From: Aquabacterium sp. OR-4
GTDB lineage: Bacteria > Pseudomonadota > Gammaproteobacteria > Burkholderiales > Burkholderiaceae_C
Direction of reading: 5' to 3'
Assembly: GCF_025290835.2 (NCBI RefSeq)
Contig: NZ_JAOCQD020000001.1
Coordinates: forward strand, 1,054,001 to 1,118,000
Length of the DNA: 64,000 nucleotides
The notes under the pieces were generated by a model. It was not told where the DNA came from. It was given only the letters and a program-made list of their open reading frames with translations, and did not search any database. This document shows, in pieces, positions 27,725-39,602 of this stretch. The translations under genes and the position numbers were made by a program. Within the stretch, counting starts at the first letter, position 1. Every line of letters starts with the position of its first letter.

Positions 27725-28353
27725 AACCTCTCATCACGCGCCGGCGCAGCCTGGCCCTGGCCGGCGCCACCCTGGCGGCCGGCCTGCTGGCCGCCTGCGA
27801 GCGCGGGGCACCGGGTGCCGGCGCCGGGCGTGCCGCCTTCAAGGGCGTGGACATCACCGGCGCCGACTACGCGCGCCAGCTCAACCTGAACGACCCCGAC
27901 GGCAAGGCGCGCACCCTGGCCGAGTTCAAGGGCCAGGTGGTGGTGGTGTTCTTCGGCTACACCCAGTGCCCCGACGTGTGTCCCACCACGATGAGCGAGC
28001 TGGCCGAGGTCAAGCGCAGCCTGGGTGCCGACGGCGCGCGGGTGCAGGGCCTGTTCGTGACGGTGGATCCCGAGCGCGACACGGCCGAGCTGCTGAAGGC
28101 CTATGTGGCCAACTTCGGCCCCGGCATGCTGGGCCTGCGCGGCACGCCCGAGCAGACCCAGGCGGCGGCCAAGGAGTTCAAGGTGTTCTTCAACAAGGTG
28201 CCCGGCAAGACCGACACCAGCTACACCATCGACCACACCGCCGGCTCCTACGTCTTCGATACCCAGGGCCGGGTGCGCTTGTTCGTGCGCTACGGTGGCG
28301 GCGGCAAGGCGCTGGCCGAGGACCTGAAGACCCTGCTGGCTGAAACCCGTTGA
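27712..28353 (+). CDS. SCO1/SenC-family copper chaperone, lipoprotein
   Basis: 213 residues. Signal peptide with lipobox LLAAC (Cys29) after a double-Arg start, then a thioredoxin fold with the copper site CPDVC (Cys86, Cys90) and His175 in [12 protein letters not shown]. It metallates or reduces the CuA site of subunit II. Last gene of the assembly block, followed by a short inverted repeat. Confidence 0.95.
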   Translation: MAVLKPLITRRRSLALAGATLAAGLLAACERGAPGAGAGRAAFKGVDITGADYARQLNLNDPDGKARTLAEFKGQVVVVFFGYTQCPDVCPTTMSELAEVKRSLGADGARVQGLFVTVDPERDTAELLKAYVANFGPGMLGLRGTPEQTQAAAKEFKVFFNKVPGKTDTSYTIDHTAGSYVFDTQGRVRLFVRYGGGGKALAEDLKTLLAETR

Positions 28354-28361
28354 GCGGGTTT
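28343..28361 (+). terminator. Weak hairpin at the SCO gene stop
   Basis: AAACCCG (28343-28349) and CGGGTTT (28355-28361) flank the stop codon region. There is no T run beyond the arm, so termination would be inefficient at best. Confidence 0.3.
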
Positions 28362-28436
28362 GTGGGGAGGCGGTGCCTGTCCTGAACTGGTAGCTTGCCG
28401 CGTGGTACAGGCTGGCAAGCCCAAGGAGGACACGCC

Positions 28437-29081
28437 ATGAACTCTCGCCGACCCCAAGGTCTGCTCAGCGGCCTGTGTGCCGCGGCGGCCAGCGTGGCGC
28501 TGGCTGCGCCGGCGCAGGCCGAGCAGCACTACGCCTTCGATACCGGCGTTCAGGGCTGGACCGCCAGCGGCGGCCTGCTGAGCCATGTGGATGGCGGTGC
28601 CGCCGGCCAGTGGCTGCATGTGCTCGACAACGACGGCAGCACCGACATGGTGCTGCACTTTCCGTCACTGGGCGACTGGTCGGCCTACCTGGGCGGCACG
28701 CTGTCGTTCGACGCCCGCAACGCCAGCCAGCTGGCCGCCGACTGGCCCGAGTTCGGACAAGTCACCCTGGTGTCGGGCGGCACCACGCTGGGCCCGGCGG
28801 ACCGCATCGCGCCGGGTGAGCCGCCGGCCGATGGCCAGTGGCACCACTACCGCATCGCGCTGACGCCGGCGGTGTTTGGCGCCGCGCTGCCCACGGTGAT
28901 GGGCAACCTGACGGCGGCATCGTTCAAGGTCGAGTACCACGCCACCTTCGGCACCGATTTCGAAGCCATCGACATCGACAACATCCGCCTCAGCGCCGCC
29001 GTGCCCGAACCGGCCGCCTGGCAGCTGCTGCTGGCCGGCGGCCTGCTGGCGGGCCTGGCCGGCCTCGCCCGTCGGCACTGA
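28437..29081 (+). CDS. PEP-CTERM sorting domain protein with laminin B-like domain
   Basis: 214 residues with a strong ribosome site (AAGGAGG). A signal peptide (cut after AQA near residue 28) leads into a beta-sandwich region FDTGVQGWTASGG...HVLDNDGSTDMVLHFP...WHHYRIALTP, resembling the laminin B fold. The C-terminus has the exosortase signal VPEP, a helix LLLAGGLLAGLAGLA and a basic end RRH. Such proteins are sorted to the surface or matrix in exopolysaccharide-forming betaproteobacteria. An IS66 element begins 14 bases after the stop. Confidence 0.88.
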   Translation: MNSRRPQGLLSGLCAAAASVALAAPAQAEQHYAFDTGVQGWTASGGLLSHVDGGAAGQWLHVLDNDGSTDMVLHFPSLGDWSAYLGGTLSFDARNASQLAADWPEFGQVTLVSGGTTLGPADRIAPGEPPADGQWHHYRIALTPAVFGAALPTVMGNLTAASFKVEYHATFGTDFEAIDIDNIRLSAAVPEPAAWQLLLAGGLLAGLAGLARRH

Positions 29082-29087
29082 ACGGCC

Positions 29088-29095
29088 GGTCATCG
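29088..29095. repeat. Target-site duplication, left copy (GGTCATCG)
   Basis: Eight bases immediately before the left terminal repeat, identical to 31769-31776. Eight base pairs is the usual IS66 duplication length. Confidence 0.92.
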
Positions 29096-29114
29096 GTGAG
29101 CGACCCGCCGTCCC
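29096..29114 (+). repeat. IS66 left terminal inverted repeat
   Basis: GTGAGCGACCCGCCGTCCC; it pairs with the reverse complement of 31750-31768 with mismatches only at positions 8 and 10. IS66 ends usually begin GTAAGCG. Confidence 0.9.
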
Positions 29115-29161
29115 CCGTGACGACAAGCCGCTGAGCTGACAGCGTTCTCGCCGACCAGCGA

Positions 29162-30856
29162 TCATGTGTTTGGTTTTCGCCACCGGTGCGGCAGCAACTC
29201 TTCGATGCGGCTGTTCTGATGCCTGGGAAGCCGCTCCAGCACGGCGCGCAGGTAGGCCCATGGGTCATGCCCATTGAGCTTGGCGGACTGCACCAGGCTC
29301 ATGACGATCGCTGCGCGTTGGCCGGCCAATTCGCTGCCGCAAAACAGCCATGCCTTGCGGCCCATGGCCCAGGGTTTGATCTGCCGTTCGATGAAGTTGT
29401 TGTCTATCGGCACCGCACCGTCTTCGAGGTGCCGCGTCAGCGCATCCCAGGCGTTCAGGCTGTAGTCGATCGCCGCGGCGATGGAGCCGCCGTCGGGCAC
29501 GCGGCCGCGCTCCAGCCTGAGCCAGACGTGCAGTTCCTTCCACAGCGGCCGGGTCAGTTGTTCCCGCGCTGCCTGGCGCTGCTGCGCGTCCATCCCCTCG
29601 AACTGGCCTTCGACGTGGTAGATCCAGCCGATGCGCTTGATCGCCTCCTTGGCCACCTCGCTGGTGCCGATCAGCTCGTCGAACTTGCGCCTGGCATGCG
29701 CCGCGCAATGAGCAGCCATGCGCTGCGGGTACACGCGCCTGTCGAGCACGGCGTCGTACCCGCCGTACTGGTCGCACACCAGCGTGCCTTGCCACGCCGG
29801 CTGGTCCTCCTTCATCGAGCCCGGCGGACCTTGCTGTCGTGTCGATGGGCCCAGGAAGGCCACCGGGTACTGCGACCCTCGACCCAGGCAGAACTCGTAG
29901 ACCACACCTTGCTGGGCATCGAATTCGCCGCGCGCGTAGGCCCAGATGTAGGCCCGCTTGGTCTTGCCCGCGCCGGGGTCCAGCATCGCCACCGGCGTCT
30001 CGTCGGCATGCAGCACGGGGCAGCTCAACACGAAGCGCTTGAGGGCTTCGAACAGCGGGAACAGCGCGGCACCGGCATTGCCGGCGGTGCGCGCCAGCGT
30101 CGAGCGCGGCGTGTGCACGCCGGACCGGGCGTTGATGGTCTCCTGGCGGTAGTACGGCAGGTGGTCGACGAAGCGGCTGATGAGGATGTGAGCCGCGAAC
30201 CCGCTGGCAGCGATGCCGCCGTCGATGATCTGCGGCTCGGCCGGCTCCTGCACCAGGTGCTCGATGCCTTGACGCTGGCAGCAGCGGCAGGTCCACTTGC
30301 CGTAGATGTGCCGGTGCACGAAGAACTCCGCCGGCACGATGTCCAGGCGTTCACTCACGTCCTCGCCCACGCGCGTCATTGGCCGGCCGCAGTCCGGTGT
30401 CGTGCAGGTCGTGTCCTCGGGCTCGTGGTGGTGCTCGACACGCCGCAGATGCTCGGGCAGCGCCTGACGCCGCGGACGACGGGGCGCGTCCTTGGGCTTG
30501 GGCTGCGTCTTGGGCAGCGCGGCCTGCAGGGCGGCGAGTTGCGCCTCCAGGTCGGCTTCGTCCTCCAGCAGCGTGTCCTGGAACATCTGACGCTGCTCGG
30601 CGGTCATCGCCTCGCTCTTGGCGCCGAACTTCCAGCGCTTCAGCCGTGCCAGCTCGAACGTGATCTTCTCGATCTTCGCGTCGCGCCAGGCGATGTCGCG
30701 GTCCTTGCGCTGGATCAGCGTTTGCTGGGCCTGGAGGTCTTGTGCCTGCTGCTGGATGTGCCCCAGCATCTGCACGGCCAGTGTCGTGAGGGCCTCTGGG
30801 GACAGGTCCCGCAGGTCCTGAGGCTTGAGGTCACGCATGCCGAGCATGCGAGGCAT
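29162..30856 (-). CDS. tnpC: IS66 transposase TnpC
   Basis: 564 residues. An N-terminal coiled-coil/leucine-zipper segment (about 25-75), a zinc-binding region (CTTPDCGRP...CRCCQRQG), then the DDE core with Asp in VLHADETPVAML, Asp in LVCDQYGGYDAV and Glu in PIDNNFIERQIKPWAMGRKAWLF. The C-terminal SLVQSAKLNGHDPWAYLRAVLERLP is typical. No disruption is seen, so it is probably active. Confidence 0.95.
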   Translation of the reverse strand: MPRMLGMRDLKPQDLRDLSPEALTTLAVQMLGHIQQQAQDLQAQQTLIQRKDRDIAWRDAKIEKITFELARLKRWKFGAKSEAMTAEQRQMFQDTLLEDEADLEAQLAALQAALPKTQPKPKDAPRRPRRQALPEHLRRVEHHHEPEDTTCTTPDCGRPMTRVGEDVSERLDIVPAEFFVHRHIYGKWTCRCCQRQGIEHLVQEPAEPQIIDGGIAASGFAAHILISRFVDHLPYYRQETINARSGVHTPRSTLARTAGNAGAALFPLFEALKRFVLSCPVLHADETPVAMLDPGAGKTKRAYIWAYARGEFDAQQGVVYEFCLGRGSQYPVAFLGPSTRQQGPPGSMKEDQPAWQGTLVCDQYGGYDAVLDRRVYPQRMAAHCAAHARRKFDELIGTSEVAKEAIKRIGWIYHVEGQFEGMDAQQRQAAREQLTRPLWKELHVWLRLERGRVPDGGSIAAAIDYSLNAWDALTRHLEDGAVPIDNNFIERQIKPWAMGRKAWLFCGSELAGQRAAIVMSLVQSAKLNGHDPWAYLRAVLERLPRHQNSRIEELLPHRWRKPNT

Positions 30857-30918
30857 CTTGCCAAGACGCGCGAGCCCGCGCCACTGGCGGATGTCCTGTC
30901 AACGCCGGGCCCCGAGCC

Positions 30919-31254
30919 TCACATCCGCGTGATCACGCTCATCTCTGGCAGACGCTGCCAGGGCAGGCCCACGATCAAGGCGTCGAACTGGCTCTGCGTC
31001 AACGACAGCGGCGCCGCCGTCGCCTCGCGCGGCCAGGCGAAGTGACCTGCGTTCAGTCGCCGCGCTGCGCACCACACGCCGAAGCCGTCATGGACCAGCA
31101 GCTTGATGCGCGTGGCGCGCGCGTTCGCGAAGAGGTAGCCGTGATGGGCGCGGGCCGCGCCGGTGGTCTGCACGACGCAGCTCATCAGCCGCTCGGCGCC
31201 AGCGCGCATGTCCATCGGGGCCGTGCACAGCCAGAGCTGATCGATGCGGATCAC
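30919..31254 (-). CDS. tnpB: IS66 accessory protein TnpB
   Basis: 111 residues of the IS66 Orf2 family. The start MIRIDQLWLCTAPMDMRAGAERL, the GYLFANARATRIKLLVHDGFGVW core and the C-terminal LTQSQFDALIVGLPWQRL are characteristic. It is required for transposition in family members, mechanism unclear. It overlaps tnpA by ATGA. Confidence 0.94.
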   Translation of the reverse strand: MIRIDQLWLCTAPMDMRAGAERLMSCVVQTTGAARAHHGYLFANARATRIKLLVHDGFGVWCAARRLNAGHFAWPREATAAPLSLTQSQFDALIVGLPWQRLPEMSVITRM

Positions 31255-31688
31255 TTGAGCAGGCTCGAGCTCAGCTCGCGCAACCAGGACCGACAGTCCT
31301 CGGCCGCAGCGGTCGGCCAGCGCACGTTCAGGTGCAGCGGACCGCGGCGAAGCTCGACCAGGATCAACGGCTCGGCGATCGGCGCCGGCTCCCTGGGTGC
31401 GACCGCGGTACGCGACACGGCCTTGGACGGTGCGGGCATCTCGACGGCAACGAATTCGGCGGCCGCGCCTGACGGTGCCGGGGTCACTGCGCCGCTCGTC
31501 GCCGATGTAGCGGGCATGCTGTCACGCTTGGTGCCGCGACCCGAGCGCCACTTGCGAACGAGATTGGCGTTCAGCCCATGCGCCAGCGCGACCCCGGATA
31601 TCGACGCACCCGGTTCGGCACAGGCGGCCAGAACCTTGGCCTTGAGCTCGGTACTGTGGCGCCGCCGAGACTTTGAATTGGGATGCAT
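31251..31688 (-). CDS. tnpA: IS66 accessory protein TnpA (helix-turn-helix)
   Basis: 145 residues. The N-terminal helix-turn-helix (RRRHSTELKAKVLAACAEPGASISGVALAHGLNANLVRKW) is the IS66 Orf1/Tnp_IS3-like domain that probably binds the ends. The C-terminus is a variable Ala/Pro-rich linker plus a short conserved tail. The start codon lies two bases from a strong hairpin. Confidence 0.93.
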   Translation of the reverse strand: MHPNSKSRRRHSTELKAKVLAACAEPGASISGVALAHGLNANLVRKWRSGRGTKRDSMPATSATSGAVTPAPSGAAAEFVAVEMPAPSKAVSRTAVAPREPAPIAEPLILVELRRGPLHLNVRWPTAAAEDCRSWLRELSSSLLK

Positions 31689-31689
31689 A

Positions 31690-31717
31690 GGTGTCCACCA
31701 ATGAATAGGTGGACACC
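31690..31717. repeat. Perfect 10-bp hairpin at the tnpA start
   Basis: GGTGTCCACC (31690-31699) and GGTGGACACC (31708-31717) enclose AATGAATA. In the tnpA message the stem would hide the only GGTGG ribosome-site candidate just before ATG 31688. The AT-rich loop also resembles a -10 box. A control function is inferred. Confidence 0.75.
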
Positions 31718-31749
31718 ATCCTCAGGCGCCTGTTCCCGGTAAGCAAGGT

Positions 31750-31768
31750 GGGACGGCGAGCCGCTCAC
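31750..31768 (-). repeat. IS66 right terminal inverted repeat
   Basis: Read on the minus strand: GTGAGCGGCTCGCCGTCCC, matching the left end at 17 of 19 positions. It is followed directly by the duplicated target GGTCATCG. Confidence 0.9.
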
Positions 31769-31776
31769 GGTCATCG
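31769..31776. repeat. Target-site duplication, right copy (GGTCATCG)
   Basis: Identical to 29088-29095. A short run of GCGCCAG repeats follows (about 31776-31796) between the duplication and the rpoH terminator. Confidence 0.92.
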
Positions 31777-31797
31777 CGCCAGGCGCCAGGCGCCAAC

Positions 31798-31823
31798 AAA
31801 AAAGGGCCACCTCGCGGTGGCCC
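31798..31823 (-). terminator. Rho-independent terminator of rpoH
   Basis: Arms GGGCCACC (31804-31811) and GGTGGCCC (31816-31823) with a TCGC loop; on the minus strand the stem is followed by TTTTTT. It lies 46 bases beyond the rpoH stop. Confidence 0.85.
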
Positions 31824-31868
31824 TTCTTGCTGGCGGCCTTCAAGCGGCCGGTGCCGCGCGGCCTTCGC

Positions 31869-32798
31869 TCACGCCGTGGCTTCGAGCGATTTGCGCATCT
31901 TCTTCATCGCCGCCACCTCGATCTGGCGGATGCGCTCGGCGCTCACGCCGTATTCGGCGGCCAGCTCGTGCAGGGTCATGCCGCCCGAGCTGTCGTCGTT
32001 GACCTTCAGCCAGCGCTCTTCGACGATGCGGCGGCTGCGCGCATCCAGCACATCCAGCGCGCGCAGCAGGCCGTCGCCCGACAGCGCGTCGCGGTGGCGG
32101 CTCTCGATCACCCGGGTGGGTTCGCTGCGCTCGTCGGCCAGGTAGGCGATGGGGGCGTAGCCGCCTTCGTCGCCGTCGTCGGTCTGCGGCTCGAGCGCCA
32201 CGTCGCCGCCCGACAGGCGGGTTTCCATCTCCATCACCTCGTCGGGCTTGACGTTCAGCTCGCGCGCCACGCGCTCGATCTCGGCGGCCGACAAGGTGTT
32301 GCGATGCACCTGTGCATCACCGGCGTCGCCCTTCAGGCGTTGCTTGAGCGAGCGCAGGTTGAAGAACAGCTTGCGCTGGGCCTTGGTGGTGGCCAGCTTC
32401 ACCATGCGCCAGTTGCGCAGGATGTATTCGTGGATCTCGGCCTTGATCCAGTGCAGCGCATAGCTGACCAGGCGCACGCCCTGTTCGGGGTCGAAGCGCT
32501 TGACGGCCTTCATCAGGCCCACATTGCCTTCCTGGATCAGGTCGCCTTGCGGCAGGCCGTAGCCCAGGTACTGGCGGCTCACGCTGACCACCAGGCGCAG
32601 GTGCGACAGCACCAGGCGGCCGGCGGCGTCCAGATCGCCGGCGTCGCGCAGGCGGCGGGCGTAGCGCGATTCTTCGTCCTGCGTCAGCAAGGGCAGCTGG
32701 TTCACCGCGGACACGTAGGCATCCAGATTGCCCAGCGAGGGCACCAGGCCCCAGGGGTCACGAACCGACAGTGCAGTGGTGGAGGACAGTTGGGTCAT
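31869..32798 (-). CDS. rpoH: RNA polymerase heat-shock sigma factor (sigma-32)
   Basis: 309 residues. Region 2 has LSHLRLVVSVSRQYLGYGLPQGDLIQEGNVGLMKAVKRFDPEQGVRLVSYALHWIKAEI. The RpoH box QRKLFFNLR (residues 141-149) separates it from house-keeping sigma. The region 4 helix-turn-helix LHELAAEYGVSAERIRQIEVAAMKKMR closes the protein. It directs transcription of chaperone and protease genes. The upstream region carries a CIRCE operator, so repression by HrcA is expected on top of the usual protein-level control. Confidence 0.97.
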   Translation of the reverse strand: MTQLSSTTALSVRDPWGLVPSLGNLDAYVSAVNQLPLLTQDEESRYARRLRDAGDLDAAGRLVLSHLRLVVSVSRQYLGYGLPQGDLIQEGNVGLMKAVKRFDPEQGVRLVSYALHWIKAEIHEYILRNWRMVKLATTKAQRKLFFNLRSLKQRLKGDAGDAQVHRNTLSAAEIERVARELNVKPDEVMEMETRLSGGDVALEPQTDDGDEGGYAPIAYLADERSEPTRVIESRHRDALSGDGLLRALDVLDARSRRIVEERWLKVNDDSSGGMTLHELAAEYGVSAERIRQIEVAAMKKMRKSLEATA

Positions 32799-32836
32799 GG
32801 TGCTGTTGAGAGCTCCCGCTCCTTTTGGTTCCGTTC

Positions 32837-32866
32837 ATATTAGCACTCAGTCCTGAGGAGTGCTAA
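32837..32866 (-). promoter_or_regulatory. Probable sigma-70-type promoter of rpoH
   Basis: On the minus strand TTAGCA (32866-32861) and TAATAT (32842-32837) are 18 bases apart. The promoter coincides with the CIRCE repeat, so bound HrcA would block polymerase directly. Confidence 0.6.
32840..32866. promoter_or_regulatory. CIRCE operator (HrcA site) upstream of rpoH
   Basis: TTAGCACTC (32840-32848), nine-base spacer, GAGTGCTAA (32858-32866): an exact match to the CIRCE consensus TTAGCACTC-N9-GAGTGCTAA. It lies 42 bases from the rpoH start. HrcA is a heat-sensitive repressor usually found at groESL and dnaK; the hrcA gene is not in this window. Confidence 0.95.
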
Positions 32867-32938
32867 GGGCGGGAGATCGGCCGATCCAGGGTCTTTTCGG
32901 CGGCTTGATGGCGGTCAAGCCGCGGCCTGGCACCGGGC

Positions 32939-36220
<3,282 letters not shown>

Positions 36221-36346
36221 GGGCGGCAGTGCAGCGGGGCCGGCGCCGGCACACGCTGCGCATGCACCGGCACCGGCGATGACAGGCGCTTGACCCGCGG
36301 GCGGCAGCGCCCTGGTGGCAGGGCCGTCAGCGGTGCAGGCCTGGCC

Positions 36347-37441
36347 TCAGACGTTGAACAGGAAGTTCATCACGTCGCCGTCCTTGACGACGTATTCCTT
36401 GCCTTCGGCCCGCATCTTGCCCACATCCTTGGCACCTTGCTCGCCCTTGTACTGGACGAAGTCGTCAAAGGCGATGGTCTGCGCGCGGATGAAGCCGCGT
36501 TCGAAGTCGCCGTGGATCACGCCGGCAGCCTGCGGCGCGGTGTCGCCGATGTGGATGGTCCAGGCGCGCACCTCCTTCACACCGGCGGTGAAGTAGGTCT
36601 GCAGGCCCAGCAGCCGGAAGCCGGCGCGGATCAGGCGGTTGAGGCCTGGTTCGTCCTGGCCCATCTCGGCCAGGAACAGCGCCTTGTCCTCGTCTTCCAT
36701 CTCCGACAGGTCGGCCTCGGTCTTGGCGCAGATGGCCACCACCGGCGCCTTCTGCGCCTCGGCATAGGCCTTCAGGCGGTCCAGCAGCGGGTTGTTCTCG
36801 AAGCCGGTCTCCGACACGTTGCCGACAAACATCGCCGGCTTGGCGGTGATCAGGCACAGCGGCTTGAGGATGACCAGCTCCTCCTTGCTGAAGTCGATGC
36901 TGCGCACCGGCTGGGCCTGGTCGAGCGCGGCCTGGCACTTCTCGAGCACCTTGACCAGGGCCGCGGCTTCCTTGTCGTTGCCCGAGCGTGCCGCCTTGTT
37001 GTAGCGGTGCAGGCTCTTTTCCACCGTGCCCAGGTCGGCCAGGCACAGCTCGGTCTGGATGACCTCGATGTCGGCGATCGGATCGACCTTGCCCGAGACG
37101 TGGATGACGTTGTCGTCCTCGAAGCAGCGCACCACGTTGACGATGGCGTCGGTCTCGCGGATGTGGCTCAGGAACTGGTTGCCCAGGCCCTCGCCCTTGC
37201 TGGCCCCGGCCACCAGGCCGGCGATGTCGACAAACTCGACGATGGCCGGCACCACACGCTCGGGCTTGACGATCTCCGACAACTTGCCCAGGCGCGGATC
37301 GGGCACCTCCACCACGCCCACATTGGGCTCGATGGTGCAGAACGGGTAGTTCTCGGCGGCGATGCCGGCCTTGGTGAGGGCGTTGAACAGGGTGGACTTG
37401 CCCACGTTGGGCAGGCCCACGATGCCGCATTTGAGGCTCAT
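36347..37441 (-). CDS. ychF: Redox-regulated ribosome-binding ATPase YchF
   Basis: 364 residues, the usual length. P-loop GLPNVGKS (9-16), [23 protein letters not shown], the switch region [27 protein letters not shown], then a coiled coil and TGS domain ending [26 protein letters not shown]. An Obg-type NTPase that prefers ATP. The large upstream extension of the frame is antisense to the UbiH-like gene and not coding, so ATG at 37441 is used. Confidence 0.96.
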   Translation of the reverse strand: MSLKCGIVGLPNVGKSTLFNALTKAGIAAENYPFCTIEPNVGVVEVPDPRLGKLSEIVKPERVVPAIVEFVDIAGLVAGASKGEGLGNQFLSHIRETDAIVNVVRCFEDDNVIHVSGKVDPIADIEVIQTELCLADLGTVEKSLHRYNKAARSGNDKEAAALVKVLEKCQAALDQAQPVRSIDFSKEELVILKPLCLITAKPAMFVGNVSETGFENNPLLDRLKAYAEAQKAPVVAICAKTEADLSEMEDEDKALFLAEMGQDEPGLNRLIRAGFRLLGLQTYFTAGVKEVRAWTIHIGDTAPQAAGVIHGDFERGFIRAQTIAFDDFVQYKGEQGAKDVGKMRAEGKEYVVKDGDVMNFLFNV

Positions 37442-37590
37442 GGGGGGCTTTCGACTGGAGACGGGGCAGGGGGCGCCGGCAACGCGACCCCGATGCAAAC
37501 CACCGATTTTAGGTGCCTGGCTCGGGCCACCCGGCCGCCGCGGGCCGCCGATGCCCGCTGTTTGCGGCATGGCCGGGTGCGGCAGCTTCC

Positions 37591-37596
37591 TACAAT
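37591..37596 (+). promoter_or_regulatory. Probable -10 box (TACAAT) before the UbiH-like gene
   Basis: TACAAT lies seven bases before the ATG at 37604, so transcription would begin at or next to the start codon. No good -35 is visible. Part of a recurrent pattern in this window. Confidence 0.5.
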
Positions 37597-37603
37597 CGCA
37601 GCG

Positions 37604-38740
37604 ATGACGACGCTCGAGGTGTGCATTCGCGGCAATGGCGCGGTGGGTCTGGCGCTGGCACTGGCACTGGCCCGCCAGGGCCTGCGTGTGGGCGTGGTGG
37701 CGCCACCGGCCGATGCCGCCGCGGCGCCGGCCCGGCCCGATGTGCGTGCCTACGCGCTCAACGAACGCTCGCGCCGGCTGCTGCTGCTGCTGAAGGTGTG
37801 GGACGCCCTGCCGCCCGACGCCGTGACGCCGGTGGACGACATGCGCGTGCAGGGCGACGCCAGCGGCGCCGACGGCACGCCGCTGGGCGCGATCGATTTT
37901 TCGGCCTGGCAGCAGGGCAGCGAGGCGCTGGCCTGGATCGTCGACGCCGCGGCACTGGAGGCCGCGCTGGCCACCGCGGCGCGTTTTGCGCCCCACCTCG
38001 AATTTCTGGCCGCGCCGGGCGATGCCGCGCTCACCGTGCTGGCCGAAGGCAAGGCCTCGGCCAGCCGCCAGGCGCTGGGCGTGCGCTTCGAACGCCACGC
38101 CTACGGCATGACGGCGCTGGCCGCGCGCCTGGTGGCCGGCCAGCCGCACCAGGGCGTGGCGCGGCAATGGTTCCGCTCTCCCGATGTGCTGGCCCTGCTG
38201 CCCTTTGACCGGCCGCAGCCGGGCCACAGCTACGGCCTGGTGTGGTCGATGCCCACGGCGCAGGCCGAGCACTGGCTGGCTGCGCCGCCGGCAGCCTTTG
38301 AACAGGCGCTGAACGAGGCCACCGGCGGTGCTGCCGGTGGCTTGACGCTGGCCAGCGAGCGCGCCGCCTGGCCGCTGCAGCTGGGCCGCGCCGAGCGCCT
38401 GTGCGGCAGCGGCTGGGTGCTGGTGGGCGACGCCGCGCATGTGGTGCATCCGCTGGCCGGCCAGGGCCTGAACCTTGGCCTGGCCGATGTGGCGGCGCTG
38501 GCCGGCGTGATCGCCGCGCGCGAGCCCTGGCGCGCGCTGGGCGATGCCACGCTGCTGCGCCGCTACGAACGCGCACGCGCGCTGCCCACCGCGGCGATGG
38601 CCCTGGTCACCGATGGCCTGCACCATCTTTTCGCCCAGGATCAGCCGGTGTTGCGGGAACTCCGCAACCGAGGCATGACTCTGCTCAACCGGCTGGCGCC
38701 GATCAAACGCCTGCTCACCGATCAGGCGCTCGACCGCTGA
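37604..38740 (+). CDS. UbiH/UbiF/COQ6-type FAD-dependent hydroxylase
   Basis: 378 residues. FAD fold [23 protein letters not shown] at the N-terminus; the second FAD motif [26 protein letters not shown] near residue 285 is the ubiquinone-hydroxylase signature. The DG-type motif region is less clear. It hydroxylates a prenylated ring in ubiquinone synthesis; the exact position on the ring cannot be told. dsbC follows 30 bases later. Confidence 0.9.
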   Translation: MTTLEVCIRGNGAVGLALALALARQGLRVGVVAPPADAAAAPARPDVRAYALNERSRRLLLLLKVWDALPPDAVTPVDDMRVQGDASGADGTPLGAIDFSAWQQGSEALAWIVDAAALEAALATAARFAPHLEFLAAPGDAALTVLAEGKASASRQALGVRFERHAYGMTALAARLVAGQPHQGVARQWFRSPDVLALLPFDRPQPGHSYGLVWSMPTAQAEHWLAAPPAAFEQALNEATGGAAGGLTLASERAAWPLQLGRAERLCGSGWVLVGDAAHVVHPLAGQGLNLGLADVAALAGVIAAREPWRALGDATLLRRYERARALPTAAMALVTDGLHHLFAQDQPVLRELRNRGMTLLNRLAPIKRLLTDQALDR

Positions 38741-38770
38741 TCGTCACCGCCCACCCGAAAGATCCGTCCG

Positions 38771-39505
38771 ATGAAGCCGATGTCTCACCCGCTGCGCCGC
38801 TCCCTGGGCCTGATGCTGGCGCTGGCCGCGGCACTGCCGGCCGTGGCCGACGAGGCCGCGATCCGCAAGAACCTGGCCGAGCGCCTGCCCAACTTTCCCA
38901 AGATCGACGAGGTGAGCAAGACGCCGATCCCGGGCCTGTACGAGGTGCGCCTGGGCTCCGAGATCCTGTACACCGACGAAAACGGCAACCACCTGGTGCA
39001 GGGCTCGATCATCGACACCCGCAGCAAGACCGACCTGACCCAGGCCCGCATCGACAAGCTCACCGCCATCGACTTCGCCACCCTGCCGCTGAAGGACGCG
39101 GTGGTGCTCAAGCAAGGCAGCGGCGCGCGCAAGCTGGTGGTGTTTGGCGACCCGAACTGCGGCTACTGCAAGCGCCTCGAGAAGGACCTGGTGGCGCTGA
39201 AGGACGTGACCATCTACACCTTCCTGTACCCGATCCTGGGCGCCGACTCGACCGCCAAGTCCAGGGATGTGTGGTGCGCCAAAGACCCGGGCAAGGCCTG
39301 GCGCGGCCTGATGGTCGATGGCCAGACGCCGGCCAAGGCCAGCGCCGGCTGCGACACCGCGGCGCTGGACCGCAATGTCGAGCTGGGCCGCAAGTACCGC
39401 GTCAACGGCACGCCGGCGATGGTGTTCGAGGACGGCTCGCGCGCGCCCGGTGCCATTCCGGCGGCGCAGATCGAAACCCGTCTGGCCGGGGCCAAGAAGA
39501 GCTGA
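38771..39505 (+). CDS. dsbC: Thiol:disulfide interchange protein DsbC
   Basis: 244 residues. Signal peptide (cut after AVA, residue 26), N-terminal dimerisation domain (about 27-85), helical linker, and a thioredoxin domain with CGYC (Cys130, Cys133) in FGDPNCGYCKRLEKDL. The cis-Pro block is NGTPAMVF. It isomerises wrong disulfides in the periplasm. The second cysteine pair (DVWCAKD...SAGCDT) is also kept. Confidence 0.95.
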   Translation: MKPMSHPLRRSLGLMLALAAALPAVADEAAIRKNLAERLPNFPKIDEVSKTPIPGLYEVRLGSEILYTDENGNHLVQGSIIDTRSKTDLTQARIDKLTAIDFATLPLKDAVVLKQGSGARKLVVFGDPNCGYCKRLEKDLVALKDVTIYTFLYPILGADSTAKSRDVWCAKDPGKAWRGLMVDGQTPAKASAGCDTAALDRNVELGRKYRVNGTPAMVFEDGSRAPGAIPAAQIETRLAGAKKS

Positions 39506-39602
39506 TGCCTGCGGGCCGGCCGCAGGCGGCGGCCGGCGGCCAGGCAGGCCCCGTGCGGCCTGCGCCATACCGGCCGGGCGCTGGCGGTGCGCTGCGGTGA
39601 CA

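Larger units (their letters stand above)
29096..31768 (-). mobile_element. Intact IS66-family insertion sequence (2673 bp)
   Basis: Three genes tnpA-tnpB-tnpC on the minus strand between 19-bp terminal inverted repeats (17 of 19 identical, starting GTGAGCG) and flanked by a perfect 8-bp direct repeat GGTCATCG. All three frames are open and the transposase keeps its DDE residues. It sits between the convergent PEP-CTERM gene and rpoH and breaks neither. Element limits come from the repeats and duplication, not from a database. Confidence 0.93.
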
